Below, one piece after another: positions 29,193 to 39,457 of a stretch of 64,000 bases of DNA. The notes below the pieces were generated by a model. The model was not told the DNA's origin. It was given only the letters and a program-made list of their open reading frames with translations, and made no database searches. Source of the stretch: Pseudomonas chlororaphis subsp. chlororaphis (GTDB taxonomy: Bacteria > Pseudomonadota > Gammaproteobacteria > Pseudomonadales > Pseudomonadaceae); contig NZ_CP027712.1 of NCBI RefSeq assembly GCF_003945765.1, forward strand, positions 6,014,001 through 6,078,000. The letters are read 5' to 3'. The first letter of the stretch is position 1; every line of letters starts with the position of its first letter. Both the position numbers and the translations under genes were made by a program.

Positions 29193-31091
29193 ATGCCCAC
29201 GACGTTTCATGAGATTCCCCGCAAGCGCCCGACCACGCCCCTGCTCGACCGTGCCAACACGCCGGACGGCCTGCGCCGGTTAGGCGAAGCCGAGCTGGAA
29301 ACCCTGGCCGATGAGTTGCGCCTGGAATTGCTCTATACGGTCGGCCAGACCGGTGGGCATTTCGGTGCCGGCCTGGGCGTCATCGAGCTGACCATCGCGC
29401 TGCATTACGTCTTCGACACGCCGGACGACCGCCTGGTGTGGGACGTGGGTCATCAGGCTTATCCGCACAAGATCCTCACCGGTCGCCGCGAGCGCATGGC
29501 CAGCCTGCGCCAGAAGGACGGCCTGGCCGCCTTCCCGCGGCGCTCCGAGAGCGAGTACGACACCTTTGGCGTCGGCCACTCCAGCACCTCGATCAGCGCG
29601 GCGCTGGGCATGGCCATTGCCGCACGCCTGCAGAACAGCGAGCGCAAGGCCATCGCGGTGATCGGCGACGGCGCCCTGACCGCGGGCATGGCCTTCGAAG
29701 CGCTGAACCACGCGCCGGAAGTGGACGCCAACATGCTGGTGATCCTCAACGACAACGACATGTCGATCTCGCGCAACGTCGGCGGCCTGTCCAATTACCT
29801 GGCCAAGATTCTTTCCAGCCGCACCTACGCCAGCATGCGCGAAGGCAGCAAGAAGGTACTGTCGCGCCTGCCCGGCGCCTGGGAAATCGCCCGTCGCACC
29901 GAAGAATACGCAAAAGGCATGCTGGTTCCCGGCACCCTGTTCGAAGAACTGGGCTGGAACTACATCGGCCCGATCGACGGCCACGACCTGCCGACCCTGA
30001 TCGCCACCCTGCGCAACATGCGCGACCTCAAGGGCCCGCAGTTCCTGCACGTGGTGACCAAAAAGGGCAAAGGTTTCGCCCCGGCGGAAGTCGACCCGAT
30101 CGGCTACCACGCCATCACCAAGCTCGACCCCCTGGACAGCCCCGCCGCCGCGCCGAAAAAGGCCGGCGGGCCGAAGTACTCCGGAGTATTCGGCGAATGG
30201 CTGTGCGACATGGCCGCCGCCGACCCGCGCCTGGTGGGCATTACCCCGGCGATGAAGGAAGGCTCGGACCTGGTGGCCTTCAGCGAGCGCTTCCCGCTGC
30301 GCTACTTCGACGTGGCGATTGCCGAGCAGCACGCCGTGACCCTGGCGGCCGGCATGGCCTGCGAAGGCGCCAAGCCGGTGGTGGCGATCTATTCGACCTT
30401 CCTGCAGCGCGGTTACGACCAGCTGGTGCATGACGTAGCGGTGCAGAACCTCGACGTGCTGTTCGCCATCGACCGTGCCGGCCTGGTGGGCGAAGACGGC
30501 CCGACCCACGCCGGCAGCTTCGACCTGTCGTTCCTGCGCTGCATCCCCGGCATGCTGGTGATGACCCCGAGCGACGAGAACGAGCTGCGCAAGATGCTCA
30601 GCACCGGCCACCTGTACAACGGCCCGGCCGCCGTGCGTTATCCACGCGGTACCGGCCCGAACGCCACCATCGAAAAGGACCTGCAGCCGATCGAGATCGG
30701 CAAGGGCGTGGTCCGTCGCCAGGGCAGCAAGGTCGCCCTGCTGGTGTTCGGCGTGCAACTGGCCGAGGCGCTGAAAGTCGCCGACAAGCTGGATGCCACT
30801 GTGGTCGACATGCGTTTCGTCAAGCCGCTGGATGAAGCCCTGGTATGCGAAATCGCCGCCAGCCACGAACTGCTGGTGACTATCGAAGAGAACGCCATCA
30901 TGGGCGGCGCCGGTGGCGCGGTCGGCGAGTTCCTGGCGCGCGAAGCGATCCTCAAGCCGATCCTGCACCTGGGCCTGCCGGACCTCTATGTCGAACACGC
31001 CAAGCCGGCGCAGATGCTGGCCGAATGCGGCCTGGACGAAGCCGGTATCGAAGCCGCCGTACGGGCACGCCTGCAACGGCTCGGCCTGTAA
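29193..31091 (+). CDS. dxs: 1-deoxy-D-xylulose-5-phosphate synthase
   Basis: Thiamine-diphosphate enzyme making DXP from pyruvate and glyceraldehyde 3-phosphate, first step of the MEP pathway. 632 residues with the TPP-binding [17 protein letters not shown]...[21 protein letters not shown] and [28 protein letters not shown] stretch about 20 bp before the ATG may be its own promoter; otherwise it is read from xseB-ispA. Confidence 0.97.
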   Translation: MPTTFHEIPRKRPTTPLLDRANTPDGLRRLGEAELETLADELRLELLYTVGQTGGHFGAGLGVIELTIALHYVFDTPDDRLVWDVGHQAYPHKILTGRRERMASLRQKDGLAAFPRRSESEYDTFGVGHSSTSISAALGMAIAARLQNSERKAIAVIGDGALTAGMAFEALNHAPEVDANMLVILNDNDMSISRNVGGLSNYLAKILSSRTYASMREGSKKVLSRLPGAWEIARRTEEYAKGMLVPGTLFEELGWNYIGPIDGHDLPTLIATLRNMRDLKGPQFLHVVTKKGKGFAPAEVDPIGYHAITKLDPLDSPAAAPKKAGGPKYSGVFGEWLCDMAAADPRLVGITPAMKEGSDLVAFSERFPLRYFDVAIAEQHAVTLAAGMACEGAKPVVAIYSTFLQRGYDQLVHDVAVQNLDVLFAIDRAGLVGEDGPTHAGSFDLSFLRCIPGMLVMTPSDENELRKMLSTGHLYNGPAAVRYPRGTGPNATIEKDLQPIEIGKGVVRRQGSKVALLVFGVQLAEALKVADKLDATVVDMRFVKPLDEALVCEIAASHELLVTIEENAIMGGAGGAVGEFLAREAILKPILHLGLPDLYVEHAKPAQMLAECGLDEAGIEAAVRARLQRLGL

Positions 31092-31092
31092 T

Positions 31093-31140
31093 CTGTAGCC
31101 GCTGCCGAAGGCTGCGATCGCCCCCGAAAGGGGGCGTTGC
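31093..31140. repeat. Single REP element with adjacent hairpin
   Basis: CTGTAGCCGCTGCCGAAGGC... (31093-31120) is a single copy of the main REP family. It is followed by CGCCCCC-GAAA-GGGGGCG and a loose T-rich stretch, which may terminate dxs. Confidence 0.7.
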
Positions 31141-31192
31141 TTTTGAGGTCGCACGGTTTTTCCTTGCATGCTCCATTCGCTATAGATTGCCG

Positions 31193-33076
31193 ATGAAAGC
31201 CTCGCACCTCACCCTGACCCTTTGCCTGCTGCCCACCGGCCAACTGCTGGCCGACAATCTCGACCGCGAACAGGCCCTCAAGCTGCCGGACACGCTGATC
31301 AGCGCCAACCGCCAGGTAGAGGCCCGCAACGACAGCAGCGCCGCCAACACCGTATTCACCCGCGACGACATCGACCGCCTGCAACCCTCCAGCGCCACCG
31401 ACCTGCTGCAACGGGTGCCTGGCGCGCAAGTGGCGCAAAGTGGCGGCCGGGGCAGCGTGCCGGGGATCTATATCCGCGGCACTTCGTCGGCGCAGACCCT
31501 GGTGCTGGTGGACGGCCAGCGCATCGGCAGTTCGAGCTCCGGCGACAGCAATCTGCAGCATCTGAATATCCAGCAGATCGAGCGGGTGGAAGTGCTGCGC
31601 GGCTCCCGCTCAGTGATCTACGGCAGCGACGCCATCGGCGGGGTGATCCAGATCTTCACCCGACGCAGCGCCGAGCAGGGCCTGCAACCCCGCCTGCACC
31701 TGGGGGTCGGCAGCCACCAGAGCTGGGAGCGCAGCATTGGCCTGTCCGGCGGCGACCAGCAGACCCGCTTCAGCCTGGGCGCCAGCCTCGACGACACGGC
31801 CGGGAGCAATCGCACCCATGAGTCCTATGCCAGCGATCGCGACAATGACGCCTACCGCAACCAGTCCCTCAGCCTGAGCCTGAGCCACGCCTTCAACGAC
31901 GACTGGGAAGCGGGCCTGAACCTGCTGGATAACCGCGGCAAAAGCGAGTTCGACAACCCCTTCGGGCGCTTCGACAGCCGCACCTTCGAGAGCCTCCCGC
32001 AGAAGCCCTACAGCGAATTCGCGGTCAGCAGCTTCAGCAGCTATGTCGACGGGCGTATCAACGACGTCTGGAAGTCGCGCCTGGAGCTGGGCCACAGCGA
32101 AAACCGCGAGAAGACCTTCGACAAGCTCAGCGACGAACGCACGGTGTTCAACACCTACCGCGACTCGGTCAACTGGCAGAACGACCTGACCCTCGACGAA
32201 CGCAACAGCCTGATCGTCGGCGGCGACTGGTACCAAGACCGGGTCAACAGCAGTACCGCCTTCGCCGAAGACAGCCGCTGGAACCGCGCAGCCTTTGTCC
32301 AGCATCGCTTCAAGGCCGAAAGTTTCTCCACCGAACTGGGCCTGCGCCGCGACCAGAACCAGCAGTTCGGCGGCCAGAACAGCTGGAGCGGCACCCTCAC
32401 CCTGCCGCTGAACGCCGACAACGATGTCCTACTGACCTATAGCGAAGGCTTCCGCGCCCCGACCTTCAACGATCTGTATTACCCCGACTTCAGCAACCCC
32501 GACCTCAAGCCCGAGACCTCGAAAAGCTACGAGTTGCAATGGCGCAGCCAGTTAAGCGAGAGCACTCGCCTGGAGACCTCGCTGTACCGCACCGACCTGG
32601 AAGACGCGATTATCTTCGGCAGCAATTCGCGCCCACAGAACGTCGCCTCGGCACGCATCAACGGCTTCGAGGCGACGCTGCAGCAGGAGTTGTTCGGCTG
32701 GCAGAGCAATCTGGGGCTGGCGATCATCGATCCCCGCGACCGCGACACCGGCCACACCCTGGCCCGTCGTGCCCGGCGCACCCTGAGCCTGGACCTTGAT
32801 CGGCAGTTCGACCGCCTGGGCCTCGGCGCCAGCTGGCAGGCGGTGAGCAGCAGCTATGACGACCTGGCCAACCAGCAACGCCTCGGCGGCTATGCCCTGC
32901 TGGGCTTGCGCAGCAGTTGGGCGCTGAATCGCGAAGTCCGGCTGGAACTGAAGGTCGACAATCTGCTCGAAAAGTCCTACAGCCGGGTGCTGTACAGCCA
33001 TGACGGCGCGCAGTACGGGTATCGGGAGCAAGGCCGGGCCTGGATGTTCGGGGTGACCTGGACGCCGGAGCTTTAG
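31193..33076 (+). CDS. btuB: TonB-dependent vitamin B12 receptor BtuB
   Basis: Outer-membrane cobalamin transporter. From MKASHLTLTLCLLPTG it has 627 residues with a signal peptide, a TonB box LPDTLISANR (31-40), a plug (VPGIYIRGTSSAQTLVLVDGQRI, LRGSRSVIYGSDAIGGVIQI) and a C-terminal strand ending WMFGVTWTPEL. Convergent with btuF. It matches the B12 need of EutBC in the same region. No cobalamin riboswitch fits in the 101-bp upstream gap. A longer reading that starts in dxs is rejected. Confidence 0.92.
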   Translation: MKASHLTLTLCLLPTGQLLADNLDREQALKLPDTLISANRQVEARNDSSAANTVFTRDDIDRLQPSSATDLLQRVPGAQVAQSGGRGSVPGIYIRGTSSAQTLVLVDGQRIGSSSSGDSNLQHLNIQQIERVEVLRGSRSVIYGSDAIGGVIQIFTRRSAEQGLQPRLHLGVGSHQSWERSIGLSGGDQQTRFSLGASLDDTAGSNRTHESYASDRDNDAYRNQSLSLSLSHAFNDDWEAGLNLLDNRGKSEFDNPFGRFDSRTFESLPQKPYSEFAVSSFSSYVDGRINDVWKSRLELGHSENREKTFDKLSDERTVFNTYRDSVNWQNDLTLDERNSLIVGGDWYQDRVNSSTAFAEDSRWNRAAFVQHRFKAESFSTELGLRRDQNQQFGGQNSWSGTLTLPLNADNDVLLTYSEGFRAPTFNDLYYPDFSNPDLKPETSKSYELQWRSQLSESTRLETSLYRTDLEDAIIFGSNSRPQNVASARINGFEATLQQELFGWQSNLGLAIIDPRDRDTGHTLARRARRTLSLDLDRQFDRLGLGASWQAVSSSYDDLANQQRLGGYALLGLRSSWALNREVRLELKVDNLLEKSYSRVLYSHDGAQYGYREQGRAWMFGVTWTPEL

Positions 33077-33091
33077 TGGCGCCAGTAGCCG

Positions 33092-33889
33092 CTACTCGGA
33101 ATCAAGCAACTCACAGAGCTTGGCCGTCGCGGCGATCATCTGCCCGCTCGGCCGCTCCAGGCCTTTATCGCTGATCAGCAACAACCTGCCTTGCGCCACC
33201 GCCTTCAGTTGCGGCCAGGCTTTCCAGGCGTCAAGTTGCGCCTGGGTGCTGGCCAGAATCACCTCGGGGTTGCGCTGCAATACTGCCTCGACGCTGACCT
33301 GGGGCGCCGGCAGCGGCAGGTCGGCAAACACATTGCGCGCGCCGCACACACTCAAGGCATCACTGATGATTTGCCCGCCGCCCACGGTGTACAACGGCTG
33401 GTCCCAGACCTGATAGAACACCGCCAGGGGCGTGCTGCGGGCATAGCGCTGACGCAGGCCGGCCAGTTGCTGCTGCAACTCGCTGGCACGCTCCAGGCCG
33501 CGTTGTGGGCGCCCTAGCCGGGCGGCGATGGTTGCAATTTGAGTGGTGAGCTGGTCGAGACTATGGGGTTCGGCCACCAGGGTCGGGATGCCCAGGCGAG
33601 CGAGCTGCTCGCGCTGGGCCGGGCCGACGCTGCCGGGCCAGAGCAGAAGCAGATCCGGCCTGAGGCTGAGCAGCCGCTCCATGTCCAGCTGGCCGTAGCG
33701 GCCCACCGACGGCAGGTTGTGCAATTGAGGGGGACGCTCGCCGGCGTCGAGCACACCAACCAGCAGGTCGGCGGAATCCAGTTCGACGACGATTTCCGAT
33801 AGCGAAGGCGCAAGGCTGACCACGCGCTCCACGGCCAGCGCCGGGCCTGCGAGTGCCAGCAGCAGGACTGCCAGCCAGCGGCGCATCAA
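33092..33889 (-). CDS. btuF: Periplasmic cobalamin-binding protein BtuF
   Basis: 265 residues with signal peptide [19 protein letters not shown], then RVVSLAPSLSEIVVELDSADLLVGV and VGRYGQLDMERLLSLRPDLLLLW, the class III substrate-binding pattern of BtuF. It would deliver B12 from BtuB to an inner-membrane BtuCD, which is not in the window. Overlaps the upstream membrane-protein gene as ATGA. Confidence 0.9.
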   Translation of the reverse strand: MMRRWLAVLLLALAGPALAVERVVSLAPSLSEIVVELDSADLLVGVLDAGERPPQLHNLPSVGRYGQLDMERLLSLRPDLLLLWPGSVGPAQREQLARLGIPTLVAEPHSLDQLTTQIATIAARLGRPQRGLERASELQQQLAGLRQRYARSTPLAVFYQVWDQPLYTVGGGQIISDALSVCGARNVFADLPLPAPQVSVEAVLQRNPEVILASTQAQLDAWKAWPQLKAVAQGRLLLISDKGLERPSGQMIAATAKLCELLDSE

Positions 33890-34305
33890 CCGAGCTGACG
33901 CGGGATGCGGTAGAGGTAGAACAGCACCGCGGTGGACAGCGCCAGGAGGATCAGCGGCACCGCTTCCAGGCCGACGAACACCGCCAGGGCACCGACCCAG
34001 GCTGGCAGGGCCGCCGCCAGAAACGCCGTGCGACGGCGGGCCGCCAACTCGATCCAGGCCGCTGGCTCTTCAGGGGTATCGAGGGCTTTATGGGTGGCGA
34101 TCAAGGCCCGTTTGTAGCCGCCGAAAAAGCGCAGGCTGACAAACATCGAAGCTACGCCAGCAATGAAAAACGGCATCGCCAGGATCGGCAGCAGCGGCTC
34201 GCCCTGGCCAAACACCAGGTTGATCACGAACAGCGGCAGCAACGCCAGCGCCAGGTATTGCCACCAACTGACGGCCAGCCGCCGCCGGACCTGACCGCGG
34301 GTCAC
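33886..34305 (-). CDS. Small inner-membrane protein of unknown function
   Basis: 139 residues, starting with GTG ([30 protein letters not shown]). Four hydrophobic segments are visible. The GTG start is fixed by its GTGA overlap with the ribA stop; the next gene btuF also overlaps it. I do not recognise a family. Its conserved place between ribA and btuF suggests co-transcription, not a known function. Confidence 0.8.
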   Translation of the reverse strand: MTRGQVRRRLAVSWWQYLALALLPLFVINLVFGQGEPLLPILAMPFFIAGVASMFVSLRFFGGYKRALIATHKALDTPEEPAAWIELAARRRTAFLAAALPAWVGALAVFVGLEAVPLILLALSTAVLFYLYRIPRQLG

Positions 34306-34919
34306 GCCCGGTCTACCTCGCCCTGGTGCTCGTTGCCCATCATGTGGTCGAGCTTGCTGGCCTTGGTGGCCAGGTAGAGTTTGTTGTGCGGGTTGTGGCC
34401 GGTATGCAGCGGCACGCGCTCGGCAACGACTATACCCATCTCGGTCAGGGCCTTGACCTTGCGCGGGTTGTTGGTCATCAGCCGCAGGGATTTCACCCCC
34501 AGGTGCTCGAGCATCGGCAGGCACATGGCGTAGTCACGCTGGTCGGCGGCAAAGCCCAGGCGTTCGTTGGCTTCCACGGTGTCGGCGCCGCCATCCTGCA
34601 ACTCATAGGCGCGGATCTTGTTCAGCAGGCCGATGCCACGGCCTTCCTGACGCAAGTACAGGAGTACGCCACGGCCTTCGCGGGCGATCGCCTGCAGGGC
34701 GGCTTCCAGTTGCGAACCGCAGTCGCAGCGCTGGCTGAACAGGGCATCGCCGGTCAGGCATTCGGAGTGCAACCGGCCGAGCACCGGAGCGCCATCGGCA
34801 ATATCACCCAGGCTGAGCACGACGTGCTCGCGGCCGGTGGCTTCATCGAGAAAACCGTGCATGGTGAATTGCGCAAAAGGGGTGGGCAGCTTGGAAGCGG
34901 CGACAAAAACGACGGGCAC
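34302..34919 (-). CDS. ribA: GTP cyclohydrolase II RibA
   Basis: First committed step of riboflavin synthesis. From the GTG-initiated [20 protein letters not shown] it has 205 residues, the usual Pseudomonas length. Zinc ligands are in [17 protein letters not shown], and [23 protein letters not shown] is the GTP site. An ATG 16 codons further upstream adds non-conserved residues. This intact enzyme explains why the RibB gene at 38.4 kb can carry a decayed cyclohydrolase domain. Confidence 0.93.
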   Translation of the reverse strand: MPVVFVAASKLPTPFAQFTMHGFLDEATGREHVVLSLGDIADGAPVLGRLHSECLTGDALFSQRCDCGSQLEAALQAIAREGRGVLLYLRQEGRGIGLLNKIRAYELQDGGADTVEANERLGFAADQRDYAMCLPMLEHLGVKSLRLMTNNPRKVKALTEMGIVVAERVPLHTGHNPHNKLYLATKASKLDHMMGNEHQGEVDRA

Positions 34920-35031
34920 CGTTGTGCTCCTGATCTGTATGGGACTGGAGATTCGCAGAGGCGGCATTGTAACAGCAGCTTCCGACAGACGCTTAGGCTG
35001 AATTATCGGACATAAAGATCGAGAAGTTAGA

Positions 35032-35790
35032 TCAACGGTCTTCAGGCGGACGCCCGGTATCGAACGGATAGGGCTGCTGCCAGCGCTGGAAAATCGGGCG
35101 CAAACGGCCGTTTTTCACCAACTCGGCCATCCGTCGATCGAACAGCGCGCGCAGCACCCGGCCCCGTTCATTGTCGGCAAAGCCCAGGTACAGCGGCAGT
35201 TCGGCCAAATGGCTGCGCCGGAACTGAGAGCGGTCCCCGGCCTGGGACAGGACAACATCGACCTCGGTCAGAGCATCGATATAGAAGTCGGCGCGACCTT
35301 GCTGGAGCATCGGCAAGATACCGACCCGCCGGCGGATTTCATTGAAACGCTGAATATTGGGCAAGTAGTCCTGGTAGCGGTAGCCGCGTACCCAGACCAG
35401 GCGGTAGTTGCCGAGCGTGGCCAGGGTCGGCGGCGGGTTCGTCGCCAGGCCCAGGCTGTAGATATGGTCGGTGTCGTAATTCCAGCGCGGATACAGGGCG
35501 CCATCGGTCTCGTCCCGATAGGAGCCGACCAGGGCGTCGACTTCACGCCGCTGCACCAGCCCGACCGAGCGGGTGTACGGCACGCTGCGCATGTCGAGCT
35601 TCACGCCCTGGGTCTCGAAGACCTCGCGCAGGATATCCCAGGCCATGCCCTGGCCATCGGCCTGGGTGTAGCTGTCCCACTCCTCGCTGGCCACCCGGAT
35701 TTCGCCGGGAAGCGCCGCCGGCTCGGCGGCCCGGACCAGGCTGGCGGTCAAGACACAGAGCGTTACCAGCAGAACGCGAGCGGCCGGCAT
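35032..35790 (-). CDS. Periplasmic solute-binding protein (SBP_bac_3-like)
   Basis: 252 residues with signal peptide [21 protein letters not shown], then [24 protein letters not shown] and [16 protein letters not shown], the pattern of family 3 amino-acid-type binding proteins. No permease or ATPase gene is adjacent, so it may be an orphan sensor or receptor. The ligand is unknown. It is next in line after pgpA (10 bp), on the same strand. Confidence 0.82.
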   Translation of the reverse strand: MPAARVLLVTLCVLTASLVRAAEPAALPGEIRVASEEWDSYTQADGQGMAWDILREVFETQGVKLDMRSVPYTRSVGLVQRREVDALVGSYRDETDGALYPRWNYDTDHIYSLGLATNPPPTLATLGNYRLVWVRGYRYQDYLPNIQRFNEIRRRVGILPMLQQGRADFYIDALTEVDVVLSQAGDRSQFRRSHLAELPLYLGFADNERGRVLRALFDRRMAELVKNGRLRPIFQRWQQPYPFDTGRPPEDR

Positions 35791-35800
35791 GGCTGATTCC

Positions 35801-36304
35801 TCAGGTAAAGCACCACACCAGCCCCTGCATCGCCAACCAGGCGAAGACACCGGCCAGCACGTCGTCGAGCATGATCCCGATACCACCGTGCACATGCCGG
35901 TCGATCCAGCGAATCGGCCAGGGCTTGAGAATGTCGAAGAAGCGGAACATCAGGAAACCCGCCAGCAACCACTGCCAGCCTTCCGGCACCAGCCACAGGG
36001 TGATCCACATGCCGACCATTTCGTCCCAGACGATGCCTTCGTGGTCATGCACCCGCAGGTCGTCGGCCACCTTGCCGCACAGCCAGAAGCCGAACAGCAT
36101 GGTGATGCCGAGCATCAGCCAGTAACCCCAGTCCGGCAGCATCTGCCACAGCGGGATGAACGGTAGCGCCACCAGCGAGCCCCAGGTACCCGGAGCCTTG
36201 GGCAAGGTGCCCGAACCGAAGCCGAAGGCCAGAAAATGCCAGGGATTACGCCAGACGGAGGGCGGCACGAACTCTGCCGGAACCTGTTTGGGATGATCTG
36301 TCAC
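35801..36304 (-). CDS. pgpA: Phosphatidylglycerophosphatase A
   Basis: Dephosphorylates phosphatidylglycerol phosphate. 167 residues: FGFGSGTLPKAPGTWGSLVALP and GIVWDEMVGMWITL are PgpA signatures, with several membrane helices. Overlaps the thiL stop as ATGA. Part of the conserved nusB-thiL-pgpA string. Confidence 0.95.
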   Translation of the reverse strand: MTDHPKQVPAEFVPPSVWRNPWHFLAFGFGSGTLPKAPGTWGSLVALPFIPLWQMLPDWGYWLMLGITMLFGFWLCGKVADDLRVHDHEGIVWDEMVGMWITLWLVPEGWQWLLAGFLMFRFFDILKPWPIRWIDRHVHGGIGIMLDDVLAGVFAWLAMQGLVWCFT

Positions 36305-37266
36305 GGTGTCTCCCGAAAATGTTGATAGCCCCGAGTGCTCGGGGTGATGTCCCGCCCCTCGGCATCCAGCAGCACCACGCCCTGCCCGGCCACGACCCGG
36401 CCCAGCACATGCACCGGCCAGCCGGCGGCGAGCAGCGGCGCCAGCTTGGCTTCGGGCAAGGTGAAGAGCAGCACGTAATCGTCACCGCCGCTGAGTGCCG
36501 CCGAGCGGGCGCCATTCTCACCGAGAAAGCTCAACAACGCCCGGGACATCGGCAGTTTTTCACTTTCGATCAGCAAGCTGACAGCTGAAGCGGCAGCAAT
36601 GTGCCCGCAGTCGGCCAGCAGGCCATCGGAGATATCCATGGCTGCGGTAGCCTTGCCGCGCAGCGCCTGGCCCAGGGCCAGTTGCGGTTGCGGCGACCAG
36701 TAATGGACCAGCAAAGGCTCGGCGACCGCCGGCTCGGCGCTGCGTTGTCCGAGCACCAGGGGCAAGGCACCGGCACCATTGCCCAGCTCGCCGCCGACAC
36801 ACAGCAGGTCGCCCGGACGGGCACCGCTGCGGGTCAGGGCCTGGCCGGCAGGCACGCGACCGAACACGGTCATGGTCAGGGTCAACGGACCACGGGTGGT
36901 GTCGCCGCCTACCAGGCGCACGCCGCAGCTCTGCGCCATGGCGCTCAGGCCGTTGGCATAGGCTTGCAGCCAATCGGCGTCAACCGTCGGCAGAGTCAGG
37001 GCAAGGGTGAAGGCGACAGGCGCGGCGCCCATGGCCGCCAGGTCGCTGACCGCCACCGCCAGCGAGCGCTGGCCGAGCAGGAAAGGGTCGCAGGGATCTG
37101 CGAAATGCACACCGGCCACCAGGGTGTCGGTGGAGATCGCCAACTGTTCGCCAGGGGGAACAGCCAGCAAGGCGCAGTCGTCGCCAATCCCCAGTGCAAC
37201 GCCCTCGCCGCCCTGCGCACAAGGCGCGGCAGCGAAGAAGTTACGGATCAGCTCAAACTCGCCCAT
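36301..37266 (-). CDS. thiL: Thiamine-monophosphate kinase
   Basis: Makes thiamine diphosphate, the Dxs cofactor. 321 residues from MGEFELIRNFFAAAPC. GIGDDCALL, STDTLVAGVHF, MGAAPVAFTLALTLP and GGDTTRGPLTLTMTVFGRVP are the metal and ATP sites of the AIR-synthase-like fold. It starts 18 bp after nusB and overlaps pgpA. Confidence 0.96.
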   Translation of the reverse strand: MGEFELIRNFFAAAPCAQGGEGVALGIGDDCALLAVPPGEQLAISTDTLVAGVHFADPCDPFLLGQRSLAVAVSDLAAMGAAPVAFTLALTLPTVDADWLQAYANGLSAMAQSCGVRLVGGDTTRGPLTLTMTVFGRVPAGQALTRSGARPGDLLCVGGELGNGAGALPLVLGQRSAEPAVAEPLLVHYWSPQPQLALGQALRGKATAAMDISDGLLADCGHIAAASAVSLLIESEKLPMSRALLSFLGENGARSAALSGGDDYVLLFTLPEAKLAPLLAAGWPVHVLGRVVAGQGVVLLDAEGRDITPSTRGYQHFRETP

Positions 37267-37284
37267 GGCAGCTGCAAGCGCGGA

Positions 37285-37785
37285 TCAGCGCTTGAATGCC
37301 TTCACTTCAGCTTCACGCAGACGCGGGGCCAGCTTGTCGAGTACGCCGTTGACGAACTTGTGGCCGTCGGTGGAACCGAAGACCTTGGCCAGTTCGATAC
37401 CTTCGTTGATCACAACGCGGTATGGCACATCGACGCGCTTGAGCAGTTCCCAGGTGGACAGGCGCAAAACCGCCAGTTCGACCGGGTCCAGCTCTTCGAT
37501 GGTGAGGTCCAGGCAAGGAGTGAGAGCGTTGTCGATCTCATTCTTGTTGGCCGGAACGCCGTGCAGGATCTCACGGAAGTAGGCACCGTCGATGTCGGTG
37601 AAATCGTTGTCGACCCGGAACTGCGCTTCGATCTCGTTCAGCGAGTGCTTGGCCATGTGCCATTGGTACAGCGCCTGGGTCGCGAGCTGACGGGCTTCGC
37701 GACGCTTGGCGCTCTTGGATGGCTTGCCAGCGTCCGCAGGTTTCGGATCGCGCGGGTTGAAACGATCGCTATCGTCGCTAATCAC
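37285..37785 (-). CDS. nusB: Transcription antitermination protein NusB
   Basis: Binds boxA RNA with S10 in rRNA antitermination. 166 residues. [15 protein letters not shown] opens the domain after a 27-residue polar extension; [32 protein letters not shown] closes it. Overlaps ribH by four bases. Confidence 0.96.
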   Translation of the reverse strand: MISDDSDRFNPRDPKPADAGKPSKSAKRREARQLATQALYQWHMAKHSLNEIEAQFRVDNDFTDIDGAYFREILHGVPANKNEIDNALTPCLDLTIEELDPVELAVLRLSTWELLKRVDVPYRVVINEGIELAKVFGSTDGHKFVNGVLDKLAPRLREAEVKAFKR

Positions 37786-38258
37786 TTGGCCTCCAACTGC
37801 GCCAGCAGGCTGACCATTTCCAGAGCGGACAAGGCAGCTTCAGCACCTTTGTTGCCGGCCTTGGTGCCGGAACGTTCGATGGCTTGCTCGATCGAGTCGA
37901 CGGTCAGCACGCCGAAGGCGACCGGTACGCCAAACTCCATGGACACCTGGGCCAGGCCCTTGGTGCATTCGCCCGCCACGTATTCGAAGTGCGGAGTGCC
38001 GCCACGAATGACCGCGCCCAGGGCGATGATCGCCGCGAACTCGCCCTTCTGCGCGACTTTCTGCGCAACCAGCGGAATCTCGAAGGCGCCAGGGGCACGA
38101 ATCACGGTGATGTCGCTTTCGCTCACGCCGTGACGGACCAGGGCGTCAACGGCGCCGCTGACCAGGCTTTCGACGACGAAGCTGTTGAAACGGCCGACCA
38201 CCAGGGCATAGCGGCCTTTGGGGGCGATGAAGGTACCTTCGATGGTCTTCAGGGTCAT
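37782..38258 (-). CDS. ribH: 6,7-dimethyl-8-ribityllumazine synthase
   Basis: Penultimate riboflavin step. 158 residues with [40 protein letters not shown] and [17 protein letters not shown], the substrate site with catalytic His. Upstream 91 bp (38259-38349) hold no FMN riboswitch sequence. Confidence 0.96.
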   Translation of the reverse strand: MTLKTIEGTFIAPKGRYALVVGRFNSFVVESLVSGAVDALVRHGVSESDITVIRAPGAFEIPLVAQKVAQKGEFAAIIALGAVIRGGTPHFEYVAGECTKGLAQVSMEFGVPVAFGVLTVDSIEQAIERSGTKAGNKGAEAALSALEMVSLLAQLEAK

Positions 38259-38349
38259 TCGACAAATCTCTTAAAGAGCCGGAGCGCGTTCACTACGCGC
38301 TCACTAGTGATATTTGAACCGCGAATTTCAAGCCCGCAACAACCGGCTT

Positions 38350-39441
38350 TTATTCGGAGGGCACGTATTCTACAACTTCCAGGTCGAAACCGGATATCGC
38401 ATTAAATTTCATCGGCGCGCTCATCAGGCGCATTTTGCGTACGCCCAGGTCGCGCAGGATCTGCGAACCGGCACCGACGATGCTGTAGGTGGTCGGTTTT
38501 TTCGCAGGCACGTGCTCGGCCGTTTCGCGGATATGCGCCAGCAGCACGTCGCCGTCCAGGGGGTGGCCCAGCAACAGCACCACGCCGCTGCCGGCCTCGG
38601 CCACCGTGGCCATGGCGGCCCGCAGGCTCCAGCGGCCAGGCTGTTTGACCATCAGCAGGTCGCGCAGCGGATCCATGTTGTGCACGCGAACCAGGGTCGG
38701 CTCTTCGGCGCAGATGTTGCCCAGGGTCAGCGCCATGTGCACGTCGCCTTCCACCGAATCACGGTAGGTCACCAGGTTGAACTGGCCCAATTCGCTGTCC
38801 AGCGGCTGCTCGGCAATCCGCTGAACGGTACGTTCGTGGATCATCCGGTAGTGAATCAGGTCGGCGATGGTGCCGATCTTGATGTCGTGTTCGGCGGCGA
38901 AGGCTTCCAGCTCGGCGCGACGGGACATGGTGCCGTCGTCGTTCATCACTTCGCAGATCACCCCGCTCGGCTCGAAACCGGCCATGCGCGCCAGGTCGCA
39001 GGCAGCTTCGGTGTGGCCCGCGCGGGCCAGGGTGCCGCCCGGCTGGGCCATCAGCGGGAAGATGTGGCCCGGGCTGACGATGTCTTCGGCCTTGGCGTCC
39101 TTGGCGGCGGCAGCCTGCACCGTGCGTGCGCGGTCGGCGGCGGAGATACCGGTGGTCACGCCGGTAGTGGCCTCGATGGAAACGGTGAACTTGGTACCGA
39201 ACCCGGAACCGTTGCGCGGCGCCATCAAAGGCAGCTTGAGCAGCTCGCAACGCTCGCGGCTCATCGGCATGCAGATCAGGCCGCGGGCATGCTTGGCCAT
39301 GAAGTTGATGTGTTCGGCCTTGCAGCACTCGGCGGCCATGATCAGGTCGCCTTCGTTCTCGCGGTCTTCGTCATCCATGAGGATGACCATCTTGCCTTGG
39401 CGGATGTCTTCAACCAGTTCTTCGATGCTGTTGAGCGCCAC
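38350..39441 (-). CDS. ribB: 3,4-dihydroxy-2-butanone 4-phosphate synthase with decayed GTP cyclohydrolase II domain
   Basis: 363 residues from a GTG start (VALNSIEELVEDIRQGKM) preceded by AAGGGGG. The DHBP synthase half is intact: ILMDDEDRENEGDL and the RAGHTEAACDLARMAG stretch. The C-terminal half resembles cyclohydrolase II (EGDVHMALTLGNI, RVHNMDPLRDLL) but lacks the zinc cysteines and the RQEGRGIG motif. The active RibA is separate at 34.3 kb. Extra upstream residues from a 39507 ATG overlap ribE and are rejected. Confidence 0.92.
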   Translation of the reverse strand: MALNSIEELVEDIRQGKMVILMDDEDRENEGDLIMAAECCKAEHINFMAKHARGLICMPMSRERCELLKLPLMAPRNGSGFGTKFTVSIEATTGVTTGISAADRARTVQAAAAKDAKAEDIVSPGHIFPLMAQPGGTLARAGHTEAACDLARMAGFEPSGVICEVMNDDGTMSRRAELEAFAAEHDIKIGTIADLIHYRMIHERTVQRIAEQPLDSELGQFNLVTYRDSVEGDVHMALTLGNICAEEPTLVRVHNMDPLRDLLMVKQPGRWSLRAAMATVAEAGSGVVLLLGHPLDGDVLLAHIRETAEHVPAKKPTTYSIVGAGSQILRDLGVRKMRLMSAPMKFNAISGFDLEVVEYVPSE

Positions 39442-39457
39442 GCGGCACCCCCTTGAG

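Noticed and set aside
36601..38133. A 510-codon plus-strand frame over thiL-nusB-ribH
   Set aside because: Antisense to three certain genes on the other strand, with low-complexity composition.
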